From the NCBI GenBank assembly GCA_945897545.1, contig CAMDGJ010000095.1, positions 1 to 10,204 on the forward strand: 10,204 bases of DNA, given 5' to 3'. This DNA comes from Flavobacterium psychrophilum (GTDB lineage: Bacteria; Bacteroidota; Bacteroidia; Flavobacteriales; Flavobacteriaceae). Under the pieces are notes generated by a model that saw only the letters and a list, made by a program, of their open reading frames with translations, was not told the origin of the DNA and did no database searches. A program made the position numbers and the translations under genes. Below, piece after piece: positions 1-6,023 of this stretch (positions within the stretch are counted from its first letter, which is position 1; each line of letters starts with the position of its first letter).

Positions 1-119
1 GGCGAAGAATTAAATATCAATGGTTGGGTTTCGATGCTTATAAAAGCTTTGAAAATCTCAAAGAACAATTAAATTTTGTGCTGAATAATTTTGGAGTAAA
101 ATACGACATTAAATTTTAG
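1..119 (+). CDS. C-terminal fragment of an IS630-like transposase (5' end outside window)
   Basis: The frame starting at base 3 is open and gives 38 residues before a TAG at 117-119. The fragment contains IKYQWLGFDAYKSFENLK and ends in FGVKYDIKF. This tail pattern (Tyr-x-Trp-Leu, Ala-Tyr, a short helix, then Phe-Gly-x-Lys-Tyr-x-Ile-x-Phe) resembles what I recall as the C-terminus of IS630/Tc1-type DDE transposases. No catalytic residue lies in the visible part, so the assignment rests on memory of the tail alone. If right, an insertion sequence or its remnant borders the polysaccharide locus. I could not identify the element's terminal repeat with confidence. It could instead be the end of an unrelated protein. 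Confidence 0.45.
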   Translation, partial: RRIKYQWLGFDAYKSFENLKEQLNFVLNNFGVKYDIKF

Positions 120-126
120 CCATTAC

Positions 127-244
127 TTAGACTACATCACTACTTTTTAAATTATTATATTTATGATAACACAACTGAAAATCACCTCTATTTTAGTGCA
201 AGAAAAATGTTTGTCTCATTGTATTAAGATTGAAGGTAGTCTAA
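127..244. repeat. 9-bp inverted repeat in the gap upstream of wzm
   Basis: TTAGACTAC at 127-135 is the exact reverse complement of GTAGTCTAA at 236-244. The arms do not extend further. They span most of the 129-bp AT-rich gap between the transposase fragment and wzm, and the right arm ends four bases before the wzm ATG. They could be insertion-element ends, an operator or chance. I found no convincing Bacteroidota promoter (TTTG, about 19 bp, TAnnTTTG) in the gap, although the operon needs one here or further upstream. Confidence 0.25.
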
Positions 245-248
245 ATCA

Positions 249-1118
249 ATGAATTCTTCTGAAAATCAGAATACCGACTGGCTGTTTGAAATAACACCCA
301 AAAACAAATTCTTCTCTTTGAATATCAAGGAATTGTGGCAATACAGGGATTTACTGCTGCTGTTCGTAAAAAGGGACGTTGTGACTGTTTATAAGCAAAC
401 CATCTTAGGCCCACTGTGGTACTTGCTCCAGCCTCTTTTTACCTCCATCACCTTCACCATTATTTTTAATAAAGTGGCGGGAATCGAAACGGGAGCGGTG
501 CCGCCATTTTTATTCAATTTAGCAGGTATTATGGTCTGGAATTATTTCACCGCTTGTCTTACAGATACTTCGGATACTTTCAAAAAAAATGCAGCAATTT
601 TTGGCAAAGTGTATTTCCCACGATTGATTATGCCACTATCGACCGTGATTTCAAATCTGTTGAAGTTTGGTATTCAGTTCTTGATATTTATTGCCTTTTA
701 TGTTTTTTATTACTTTCGAGGTGCAGCAATCAATATTAACGGATCACTCTTGTTTTTTCCGCTGTTAATTGCTTTGATGGGTATTTTGGGATTAGGATTA
801 GGGATGTTGATTTCGTCCTTGGTGACTAAATATCGTGATTTGAGTTACCTGATTGGTTTTGGTGTACAGTTGCTGATGTACCTCTCGGCGGTGATGTATC
901 CTATGGCCTTGATTCAATACAAGTTGCCTGATTACGCTTGGTTAGTACAATATAATCCGTTGGCTTACATAATAGAAACCACACGCTTTATACTCTTAGA
1001 TGTAGGGTCGGTGTCGGTTTGGGGATTGGTGTACACAGTTGGCGTCACCATTGGACTTTTTTTTATTGGTTTACTGGTTTTTAACAAAACCGAGAAGAGT
1101 TTTATAGATACCGTTTAG
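249..1118 (+). CDS. wzm: Wzm-type ABC-2 permease for polysaccharide export
   Basis: This is the membrane subunit of an ABC transporter that moves a lipid-linked O-antigen or capsule-like glycan across the inner membrane. The 289-residue protein has the length and layout of the Wzm/KpsM (RfbA) family. A cytoplasmic amphipathic N-terminus is followed by KRDVVTVYKQTILGPLWYLL (residues 41-60) leading into the first membrane segment. Hydrophobic segments lie at roughly 54-74, 86-104, 132-156, 168-192, 200-221 and 257-278. The family-typical stretch KYRDLSYLIGFGVQLLMYLS, followed by VMYP, spans 194-218, and the protein ends in FIDTV as relatives do. The ATG at 249 is the first in frame and gives the expected N-terminus. 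Its partner ATPase Wzt lies downstream, separated by an inverted-repeat unit that begins at the base after this stop. The sequence alone does not say which glycan is exported. Confidence 0.93.
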   Translation: MNSSENQNTDWLFEITPKNKFFSLNIKELWQYRDLLLLFVKRDVVTVYKQTILGPLWYLLQPLFTSITFTIIFNKVAGIETGAVPPFLFNLAGIMVWNYFTACLTDTSDTFKKNAAIFGKVYFPRLIMPLSTVISNLLKFGIQFLIFIAFYVFYYFRGAAININGSLLFFPLLIALMGILGLGLGMLISSLVTKYRDLSYLIGFGVQLLMYLSAVMYPMALIQYKLPDYAWLVQYNPLAYIIETTRFILLDVGSVSVWGLVYTVGVTIGLFFIGLLVFNKTEKSFIDTV

Positions 1119-1138
1119 TTGGGTTGTGAGTTATGAGT
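1119..1138 (+). repeat. Left arm of the inverted repeat around the four-helix-bundle gene
   Basis: TTGGGTTGTGAGTTATGAGT begins immediately after the wzm stop codon. It pairs with 1554-1573 with two mismatches. The inner core GTTATGAGT (1130-1138) recurs as a direct repeat at 1161-1169, where it contains the start codon of the four-helix-bundle gene. Confidence 0.75.
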
Positions 1139-1163
1139 ATAGTATTCACTAATAAAAATTGTT

Positions 1164-1487
1164 ATGAGTGATTTTAAAAGTTATAAAGATTTAGATCTTT
1201 ACACTATAAGTACGGATTTATTTTTGTCATTGCATCCTAAAAAATTAAATCTGCCTACCTATGAATTGTTTGAGTTGGGCAGTCAGCTAAGACGTTCTTC
1301 GGATAGTGTTGTGTCAAATATTGTTGAAGGATGCGGACGCAGAAAGTATGAAGCAGATTTTATTCGGTTTGTAGATTTTTCTCATGCCAGATGTTTAGAA
1401 ACCATTAATCATATTTATAAAATATCCGTATTGTATCCTGATTTGAAAATTGAATTTGAGCCTTTTACTCAGATGTATGAAAATTAA
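1164..1487 (+). CDS. Four-helix-bundle protein (23S rRNA intervening-sequence/S23 family), C-terminally truncated
   Basis: The 107-residue product belongs to the small four-helix-bundle family first known from ORFs in 23S rRNA intervening sequences and related to the Avd accessory protein of diversity-generating retroelements. The diagnostic core lies at residues 34-80: YELFELGSQLRRSSDSVVSN, then IVEGCGRRKYEADFIRF and a Ser-His-Ala...Glu-Thr helix. Its biological role is not settled; family members are small basic proteins thought to bind nucleic acid. The reading ends at a TAA (1485-1487) before the last helix is complete. The same frame continues to match the family beyond it, so the gene appears damaged (see the next entry). 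It is the only gene in the inverted-repeat unit and has no obvious role in glycan synthesis. The ATG at 1164 gives the usual N-terminus. Confidence 0.85.
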   Translation: MSDFKSYKDLDLYTISTDLFLSLHPKKLNLPTYELFELGSQLRRSSDSVVSNIVEGCGRRKYEADFIRFVDFSHARCLETINHIYKISVLYPDLKIEFEPFTQMYEN

Positions 1488-1538
1488 GGACGAAAGATTT
1501 TTAATTTTATGGCTTAGGTCGAAAATAATTGGAAGTAA
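1485..1538 (+). pseudogene. Disrupted C-terminal tail of the four-helix-bundle gene
   Basis: Reading through the TAA at 1485-1487 in the same frame gives GRKIFNFMA, then a TAG at 1515-1517, then VENNWK and a final TAA at 1536-1538. With leucine at both stops (one base from TTA and TTG), the tail reads YEN-L-GRKIFNFMA-L-VENNWK. This resembles the usual last helix of the family (Leu-Gly-(Arg/Lys)-Lys-(Ile/Leu)...Val-Glu-x-x-x-Lys) and brings the total to 124 residues, near family length. Two nonsense changes in the same short tail suggest a gene no longer under selection, or one that tolerates loss of the final helix. Confidence 0.7.
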
Positions 1539-1553
1539 CAACCCTTACCAATA

Positions 1554-1573
1554 ACCCATAACTCACAACTCAA
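1554..1573 (+). repeat. Right arm of the inverted repeat, abutting the wzt start
   Basis: ACCCATAACTCACAACTCAA is complementary to 1119-1138 except at two positions. It ends on the base before the TTG start codon of wzt, so it replaces any ordinary leader for that gene. If the arms pair in the operon transcript, this stem sits directly on the wzt translation start. Confidence 0.75.
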
Positions 1574-2839
1574 TTGAAAGACATCATCCTCAAAGCCGAA
1601 AACATCTCCAAGCAATACCGCCTCGGGCAGGTAGGAACAGGCACGCTCAGTCACGACCTAAACCGTTGGTGGCACGCAATACGGGGCAAGGAAAACCCTT
1701 ATCTCAAAATAGGCGACACCAACGACCGCAGCACTAAAGGCGAAAGCGACTACGTTTGGGCGCTGCAAGACATTAATTTTGAAGTAGAGCGAGGCGAAGT
1801 TTTGGGAATTATTGGCAAAAACGGAGCGGGTAAATCGACGCTATTAAAGATACTCTCTAAGGTTACTGCACCCACAACTGGAAATATAAAGTACAACGGA
1901 CGCATTGCCTCCTTGCTCGAAGTAGGCACGGGGTTTAATGGCGAAATGACGGGACGCGAAAACATATTTTTGAATGGCGCCATTCTAGGAATGACTAAAA
2001 AAGAAATTGGCTCGAAGATTGATGAAATTATAGATTTCTCAGGTTGCGAGCGCTACATAGACACACCTGTAAAACGCTACAGCAGCGGAATGACCGTACG
2101 ATTGGCTTTTGCCGTGGCAGCATTTTTAGAACCGGAGATTTTGGTGATAGACGAGGTACTGGCCGTGGGCGATGCCGAGTTCCATAAAAAAGCCATTGTC
2201 AAGATGAAGGATATTTCATGTGGTGAAGGGCGAACGGTTTTGTTTGTGAGTCATAATATGGCGGCGGTGAAGAGACTTTGTACGAGAGGAATTTTACTAG
2301 AAAATGGGAAAATATCCCGAGAAGGTAATGTTGAAGATATTATTTCGTATTATTTAAATCTAGAAATAGACACAGTTATTTATCATGAAAATCATCTTTA
2401 TGTACTTGAAGATGTTAAAATTTTAAATTCTAGAAAAGAGATTTTAAATAACATTTCAAATGGAGAAGAATTCTATATAAATATTAATTTAATCATAAAA
2501 CAAAAAAATCCTGATATTGGATTTTGTATTGCAGTTTATAATGAAATGAATGAATTAATAACAGCAATTAACACCTATCATATCAACAATGAAATCAGTA
2601 AATTGTCAGCAAGTAAATATTCATTTAGTTTTAAAATTGATAAATATATTCTTAATACTGGTCTTTATTTTGTGAACTTTCATGTAAATGATTCATCAGG
2701 TAATTTATTCAATCTATTAGAAAGCGTGGCAAAAATTAATATTTATGATGATGGAATAAGAAGGGGAGATAAATATAGAGGTGCGTGGCCAGGAAAAATA
2801 AGTTTAGTCCCAAAAGTTGAAATCAATGAAATTATTTAA
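1574..2839 (+). CDS. wzt: Wzt-type ABC transporter ATPase with C-terminal glycan-recognition domain
   Basis: This protein powers export of the lipid-linked polysaccharide through Wzm. The N-terminal nucleotide-binding domain (about residues 1-255 of 421) shows Walker A GKNGAGKST at 81-89, the ABC signature YSSGM at 169-173, Walker B ILVIDEVLAVGD at 189-200 and the switch histidine H227. Residues of about 260-421 form an extra mainly beta-strand domain. In ABC-dependent O-antigen systems the equivalent Wzt C-terminal domain binds the modified end of the finished chain. The only reasonable start is TTG at 1574, which gives the family-typical MKDIILKAENISKQYRLG. An in-frame TAA stands at 1559-1561 and no ATG or GTG lies between. 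GC is about half in the ATPase part and near one fifth in the C-terminal part, changing at about 2280-2340. The end overlaps the next gene by 14 bases. Confidence 0.93.
   Translation: MKDIILKAENISKQYRLGQVGTGTLSHDLNRWWHAIRGKENPYLKIGDTNDRSTKGESDYVWALQDINFEVERGEVLGIIGKNGAGKSTLLKILSKVTAPTTGNIKYNGRIASLLEVGTGFNGEMTGRENIFLNGAILGMTKKEIGSKIDEIIDFSGCERYIDTPVKRYSSGMTVRLAFAVAAFLEPEILVIDEVLAVGDAEFHKKAIVKMKDISCGEGRTVLFVSHNMAAVKRLCTRGILLENGKISREGNVEDIISYYLNLEIDTVIYHENHLYVLEDVKILNSRKEILNNISNGEEFYININLIIKQKNPDIGFCIAVYNEMNELITAINTYHINNEISKLSASKYSFSFKIDKYILNTGLYFVNFHVNDSSGNLFNLLESVAKINIYDDGIRRGDKYRGAWPGKISLVPKVEINEII
2280..2340. other. Abrupt GC shift inside wzt (probable recombination junction)
   Basis: Hand counts on 60-base lines give GC of 60% for 1621-1680, 52% for 1681-1740 and 48% for 2221-2280. 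They then fall to 33% for 2281-2340, 20% for 2341-2400, 18% for 2401-2460 and 20% for 2461-2520. The fall maps to residues of about 236-256 of Wzt, where the ATPase domain ends and the glycan-recognition domain begins. The AT-rich character continues through the FkbM gene and, more mildly, the next glycosyltransferases. Confidence 0.7.
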
Positions 2840-3566
2840 AAAACAAACAACAACAAATTTATCATCCAAAGATTCTTTATTAAAAAAAATTGGAAATAGA
2901 ATATATTTTGGACCATTTTCAGGAATTAAAATACCAAAAGAGGTTTGTGATTTTATAACCATTAGTCAGATTATGGGGTTATATGAATCCTGTTTACATT
3001 CAAAATTTTCTAATTTATTAAATCAAGATATTAGTAATGTTATTTTAATTGGGGGTAATAATGGATATTATGCGGCAGGAATTAGTTATTTGTTAAATCC
3101 TGAAATAATTAATGTATATGAGACTGAATATAAATTTCATCCTATAATTAATTCTTGGTTTTTAGAAAATAAATTATCCAAAACCAATATTTTAGGGAAA
3201 GCAACAATTGAAGAATTTGAGCAAATTAAATCTAAAATTGATTTTGTATTTATGGATTGTGAAGGATATGAGATTGAATTGTTAAATCCTCAATTGTTTT
3301 TATGGCAACAAAAAACAGAAATATTATTAGAATTGCATCCATTTTATATAGATAATTTAATTGAAATTTTATCTTCAAGATTTAAAAAAACACATAAAAT
3401 AGAAATAATATATGATGATTTTAATGAAGATAATAAAATAGAAAAAATTTTAAATGGATTGAATTTAGATTTAAAATTCAGTAAACATCCTACTCATAGA
3501 TGGATAGAAGAGAATAATAAAAAAGTCTATACAAGTGGTATATTTATGTTTTTAACTCAAAAATAG
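2826..3566 (+). CDS. FkbM-family SAM-dependent methyltransferase
   Basis: This is a probable O-methyltransferase acting on a sugar of the glycan. In the 246-residue product, the SAM-binding strand and loop reads VILIGGNNGYY (72-82), an acidic second motif lies in VYETE (97-101), and IDFVFMDCEGYEIELL (138-153) and ILLELHPF (166-173) match the FkbM pattern of Asp-x-Glu-Gly and a Glu-Leu-His strand. The glycine loop reads GGNNG rather than the common GANxG, a mild divergence. I chose ATG 2826, which gives MKLFKKQ. A TTG nine bases earlier in the same frame is possible but unneeded. The start lies inside the end of wzt (14-base overlap), suggesting translational coupling. The gene shares the very low GC of the Wzt C-terminal domain. 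It may cap or decorate the chain that Wzt recognises; that role is inferred. Confidence 0.82.
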   Translation: MKLFKKQTTTNLSSKDSLLKKIGNRIYFGPFSGIKIPKEVCDFITISQIMGLYESCLHSKFSNLLNQDISNVILIGGNNGYYAAGISYLLNPEIINVYETEYKFHPIINSWFLENKLSKTNILGKATIEEFEQIKSKIDFVFMDCEGYEIELLNPQLFLWQQKTEILLELHPFYIDNLIEILSSRFKKTHKIEIIYDDFNEDNKIEKILNGLNLDLKFSKHPTHRWIEENNKKVYTSGIFMFLTQK

Positions 3567-3567
3567 T

Positions 3568-4329
3568 ATGATACCAAAAATCATTCATTATTGTTGGTTT
3601 GGGGGCAACGAAAAATCAGAGTTCATTTTGCGTTGTATGGAATCTTGGAGGTTTTATTTGATAGATTATGAGATCATTGAATGGAATGAAGTTAATTTCA
3701 ACTTAGATTCAAATGTTTTTACAAGCGAAGCATACTCAAAAAAAAAATGGGCTTTTGTAACTGATTATGTAAGAGCGTTTGCTCTGTATAATGTGGGAGG
3801 AATCTATTTAGATACGGATGTCGAAATAAGGCATAATTTAGATTCTTTTTTACGACACGATGCGTTTACTGGATTTGAAGAGGTAGGATTTCCTTTTACT
3901 GCATTATGGGGTGCAAAAAAAGGACATAATTGGCCAAAAAAAATTCTCGATTATTATGATTCCCTAGATGTTTTTACTGACCGTACAAACACAAGAATAG
4001 TATCTGACTTTTTAATCAAATTTTATAAAGTTGATCCAAATAAGGATGAAATTCAAAATCTTGAAGATGGAATATGCATCTATCCTTCTAATTATTTCTG
4101 TTTAAATATTGAAATGAATTATGCCGTGCATCATTTTGAAGGATCTTGGCTTGAGGAAAACGAATCAAATTATGATTCCTATTTATTGAAGAATTTTTAT
4201 AAAAACAAGTTTTTAAATTATTTTGAAAAAAATCAAATTATTGAAAATTTATACAATGAACATTTTTTTTCATTAAAAGATTTATTGTTTTTTATTTTAA
4301 AAAAAGTGAAGCAAAAATATGTTAAATAA
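3568..4329 (+). CDS. GT32-like (OCH1/capsular type) glycosyltransferase
   Basis: This cytoplasmic sugar transferase is probably retaining and metal dependent. The 253-residue protein opens with IPKIIHYCWFGG (2-13), the usual start of the DXD-sugar-binding/GT32 family. The catalytic region is WAFVTDYVRAFALYNVGGIY, then LDTDVE (61-86), with the nucleotide-sugar and metal-binding DTD at 82-84. The conserved histidines near the end of the domain are represented by AVHHFEGSW (about 186-194). The length fits single-domain bacterial members found in capsule and O-antigen loci. The donor and acceptor sugars cannot be told from sequence. The ATG lies one base after the FkbM stop, and the C-terminus overlaps the next gene by 11 bases. 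A run of ten A's at 3738-3747 encodes Lys-Lys-Lys just before the catalytic block. Confidence 0.85.
   Translation: MIPKIIHYCWFGGNEKSEFILRCMESWRFYLIDYEIIEWNEVNFNLDSNVFTSEAYSKKKWAFVTDYVRAFALYNVGGIYLDTDVEIRHNLDSFLRHDAFTGFEEVGFPFTALWGAKKGHNWPKKILDYYDSLDVFTDRTNTRIVSDFLIKFYKVDPNKDEIQNLEDGICIYPSNYFCLNIEMNYAVHHFEGSWLEENESNYDSYLLKNFYKNKFLNYFEKNQIIENLYNEHFFSLKDLLFFILKKVKQKYVK
3738..3747 (+). repeat. A10 homopolymer inside the GT32-like gene
   Basis: Ten consecutive A's encode the lysines just before Trp61. This is the longest homopolymer I noticed in the window. It lies upstream of the DTD catalytic motif, so a one-base slip would remove the catalytic core. It may simply reflect the gene's AT-rich composition. 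Confidence 0.5.
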
Positions 4330-5134
4330 ATTAATATCCGTCATAGTTCCCTGCTACAATCAAGCGCAATACTTGGATGAGGTATTGCAATCCGTATTGG
4401 ATCAAACCTATCAAGAATGGGAATGTATTATTATCAATGATGGAAGTTCAGACCATACGGAAGAAGTGGCTAAAAAATGGGTAGAAAAGGATTCTCGTTG
4501 TAAATACGTATATAAAGAAAATGGAGGATTAAGCAGTGCTAGAAATTACGGTATTGAGAACACAACAGGAATCTTTATACTTCCATTAGATGCAGATGAT
4601 AAAATTGCAAAAGATTATATTGCATTGGCAGTGCAATCTTTACAAGAAGATATTTCTTTGAAAGTAGTTTATTCTAAGGCAGAAAAATTTGGTATTGAAG
4701 GGGGATTGTGGCAATTACCACCATTTTCTATTTATGATTTATGTCGTTTTAACATGATTTTTTGTTCGGCTGTATTTAAAAGAAAAGATTGGGAATTAGT
4801 TGGAGGTTATGATGTAAATATGATTTATGGCCTTGAAGATTGGGAATTTTGGATTGCTATTTTAAAAAATGGAGGTGGCGTTAAGTGTTTGGATGAAGTT
4901 GGGTTTTATTATCGAATTAGAGATAATTCTATGGCAAGAAAGATTAATCAAAATCATAAAAGTTATTCGGAAATTTATGTTACGAAAAAGCATATTGAAT
5001 TCTTTATTTTAAATTATGATAGTTTAAATAAAGACAGAAAAAATAATTTTGAAAAATTGAGAAGTGAAAAATATGTTTTGAATCTTTTTACCAAAATGTT
5101 TTTTGGATATGAATTTTTCAAACTGAAATCATAA
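4319..5134 (+). CDS. GT2-family glycosyltransferase
   Basis: This 271-residue GT-A fold transferase begins SVIVPCYNQAQYLDEVLQSV (7-26) followed by LDQTYQEWECIIINDGSSD (27-45), the classic first part of GT2 enzymes. The nucleotide-sugar-binding DADD is at 91-94, and the acceptor-side motif GLEDWEFW (171-178) supplies the likely catalytic base (ED). No membrane segment is seen, so it should act at the cytoplasmic face on a lipid-linked acceptor. Its ATG overlaps the preceding gene by 11 bases and the next gene starts 7 bases after its stop, so all are probably cotranscribed. The transferred sugar cannot be predicted. The last 60 residues are lysine- and asparagine-rich and AT-rich, without a recognised domain. 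Confidence 0.9.
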   Translation: MLNKLISVIVPCYNQAQYLDEVLQSVLDQTYQEWECIIINDGSSDHTEEVAKKWVEKDSRCKYVYKENGGLSSARNYGIENTTGIFILPLDADDKIAKDYIALAVQSLQEDISLKVVYSKAEKFGIEGGLWQLPPFSIYDLCRFNMIFCSAVFKRKDWELVGGYDVNMIYGLEDWEFWIAILKNGGGVKCLDEVGFYYRIRDNSMARKINQNHKSYSEIYVTKKHIEFFILNYDSLNKDRKNNFEKLRSEKYVLNLFTKMFFGYEFFKLKS

Positions 5135-5141
5135 AAATACG

Positions 5142-6023
5142 ATGTATATTATTAAGCCCCAAGTTTCCATTATCATAATAAACTTTAATACAGACGAATT
5201 GACTCTTCAGGCAGTTGACTCGATTTTTAGGTATGTAAAAAATGTTGATTTTGAAATAATAGTGGTTGACAATAATTCTGAAGAAACAAAACTGGCTACT
5301 TCTTTATCGGGATTCAAAAACACTTCCTTTTATGTCTTAGACGAAAACATTGGTTTTGGAAAGGCTAATAATTATGGATATTCAAAATCAAATGGGGATT
5401 ATATCTTTCTACTTAATTCAGATGCTTATTTGATAGATGAAAACACTCTCCCAAAATTTATTGATTATTTAAAAAAGCATAAAAACGCGGGTTGTGTGGG
5501 AGGAAATATGGTTGCTGCAAATGGGGAACCAAACGTTAGCTACGGCAATTTTTTGAGCGTAGAAAAAACACTGCATGATTATGGCATGAAAAAAGCTGCA
5601 AGAGAACATTTTAGGACTAATTTAGCTACTTCAAGACTTTGCGACTTTACTGAACCTACTCCAGTCGATTATTTGACAGCAGCAGCGATGATGATTAAAC
5701 GAGAACTAATTGAAGAGTTAGGTTTATTTGATGCCCGCTATTTTATGTATTTTGAAGATATGGATTTGTGTTTTCGATATAAAAAAAATGGATATATAAG
5801 TGCTGTGCTTCCCACTGTCAAAATAGTGCATATTGGAGGTCTATCAGGGCTTAATACTACGCAAAACAATGTTTATTTAAACAAGGAAATACAACGCAGC
5901 AAGTATTTGTTTCTTCAAAATGTCACAAATAGGCCAACAGCTTATATGTTGTTTCAATTGGGAAGAATCATTCCGGTTATTACAAAAATAAAACGAAAAA
6001 TAATAGGTGCATATAATAGATAA
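5142..6023 (+). CDS. GT2-family glycosyltransferase, rhamnosyltransferase-like
   Basis: The 293-residue protein has the layout of the WbbL/RfbF-like branch of GT2. VSIIIINFNT lies at 8-17, VVDNNSEE at 41-48, ENIGFGKANNYG at 68-79, the DXD-type NSDAY at 92-96 and FEDMDLCFR at 204-212. The DENxGFGxANN and (F/E)EDxDLCxR words are characteristic of this branch, many members of which transfer rhamnose. No rhamnose synthesis genes are visible in the window, so the donor remains open. The last 30 or so residues are basic and may contact the membrane. The ATG at 5142 gives the expected N-terminus. The 3' end overlaps the next gene's GTG start by 17 bases. Confidence 0.88.
   Translation: MYIIKPQVSIIIINFNTDELTLQAVDSIFRYVKNVDFEIIVVDNNSEETKLATSLSGFKNTSFYVLDENIGFGKANNYGYSKSNGDYIFLLNSDAYLIDENTLPKFIDYLKKHKNAGCVGGNMVAANGEPNVSYGNFLSVEKTLHDYGMKKAAREHFRTNLATSRLCDFTEPTPVDYLTAAAMMIKRELIEELGLFDARYFMYFEDMDLCFRYKKNGYISAVLPTVKIVHIGGLSGLNTTQNNVYLNKEIQRSKYLFLQNVTNRPTAYMLFQLGRIIPVITKIKRKIIGAYNR

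Larger units (their letters stand above)
1119..1573 (+). mobile_element. Inverted-repeat-bounded unit carrying a four-helix-bundle gene
   Basis: The whole 455-bp space between the wzm stop and the wzt start is framed by inverted repeats. The left arm is 1119-1138 and the right arm 1554-1573, with 18 of 20 positions complementary, including an unbroken run of 13. Inside lies only a four-helix-bundle gene. In 23S rRNA, intervening sequences are known with this architecture: complementary ends pair into a stem around an ORF of the same protein family. This unit therefore looks like an intervening-sequence-type or related non-autonomous insertion in a protein-coding operon. A TTG stands at both outer limits (1119-1121 and 1574-1576). 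It could be a short target duplication, but this is ambiguous because one copy lies within an arm. Mobility is inferred; no transposase is encoded. Confidence 0.55.

Noticed and set aside
86..93. TAATTTTG, matching the Bacteroidota -7 promoter word TAnnTTTG
   Set aside because: It lies inside the transposase frame and no TTTG element sits at the required distance upstream; the nearest is only 7 bases away.
554..739. Plus-strand open frame inside wzm
   Set aside because: It overlaps conserved wzm coding sequence in another frame and has no family resemblance.
1750..1983. Minus-strand open frame opposite wzt
   Set aside because: It is antisense to the Walker A region of a clear ABC ATPase and is low-complexity proline- and serine-rich, typical of shadow frames.
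2817..2825. TTG start nine bases upstream for the FkbM-type gene
   Set aside because: An ATG at 2826 in the same frame gives a natural N-terminus. The TTG adds only three residues, with no supporting signal.
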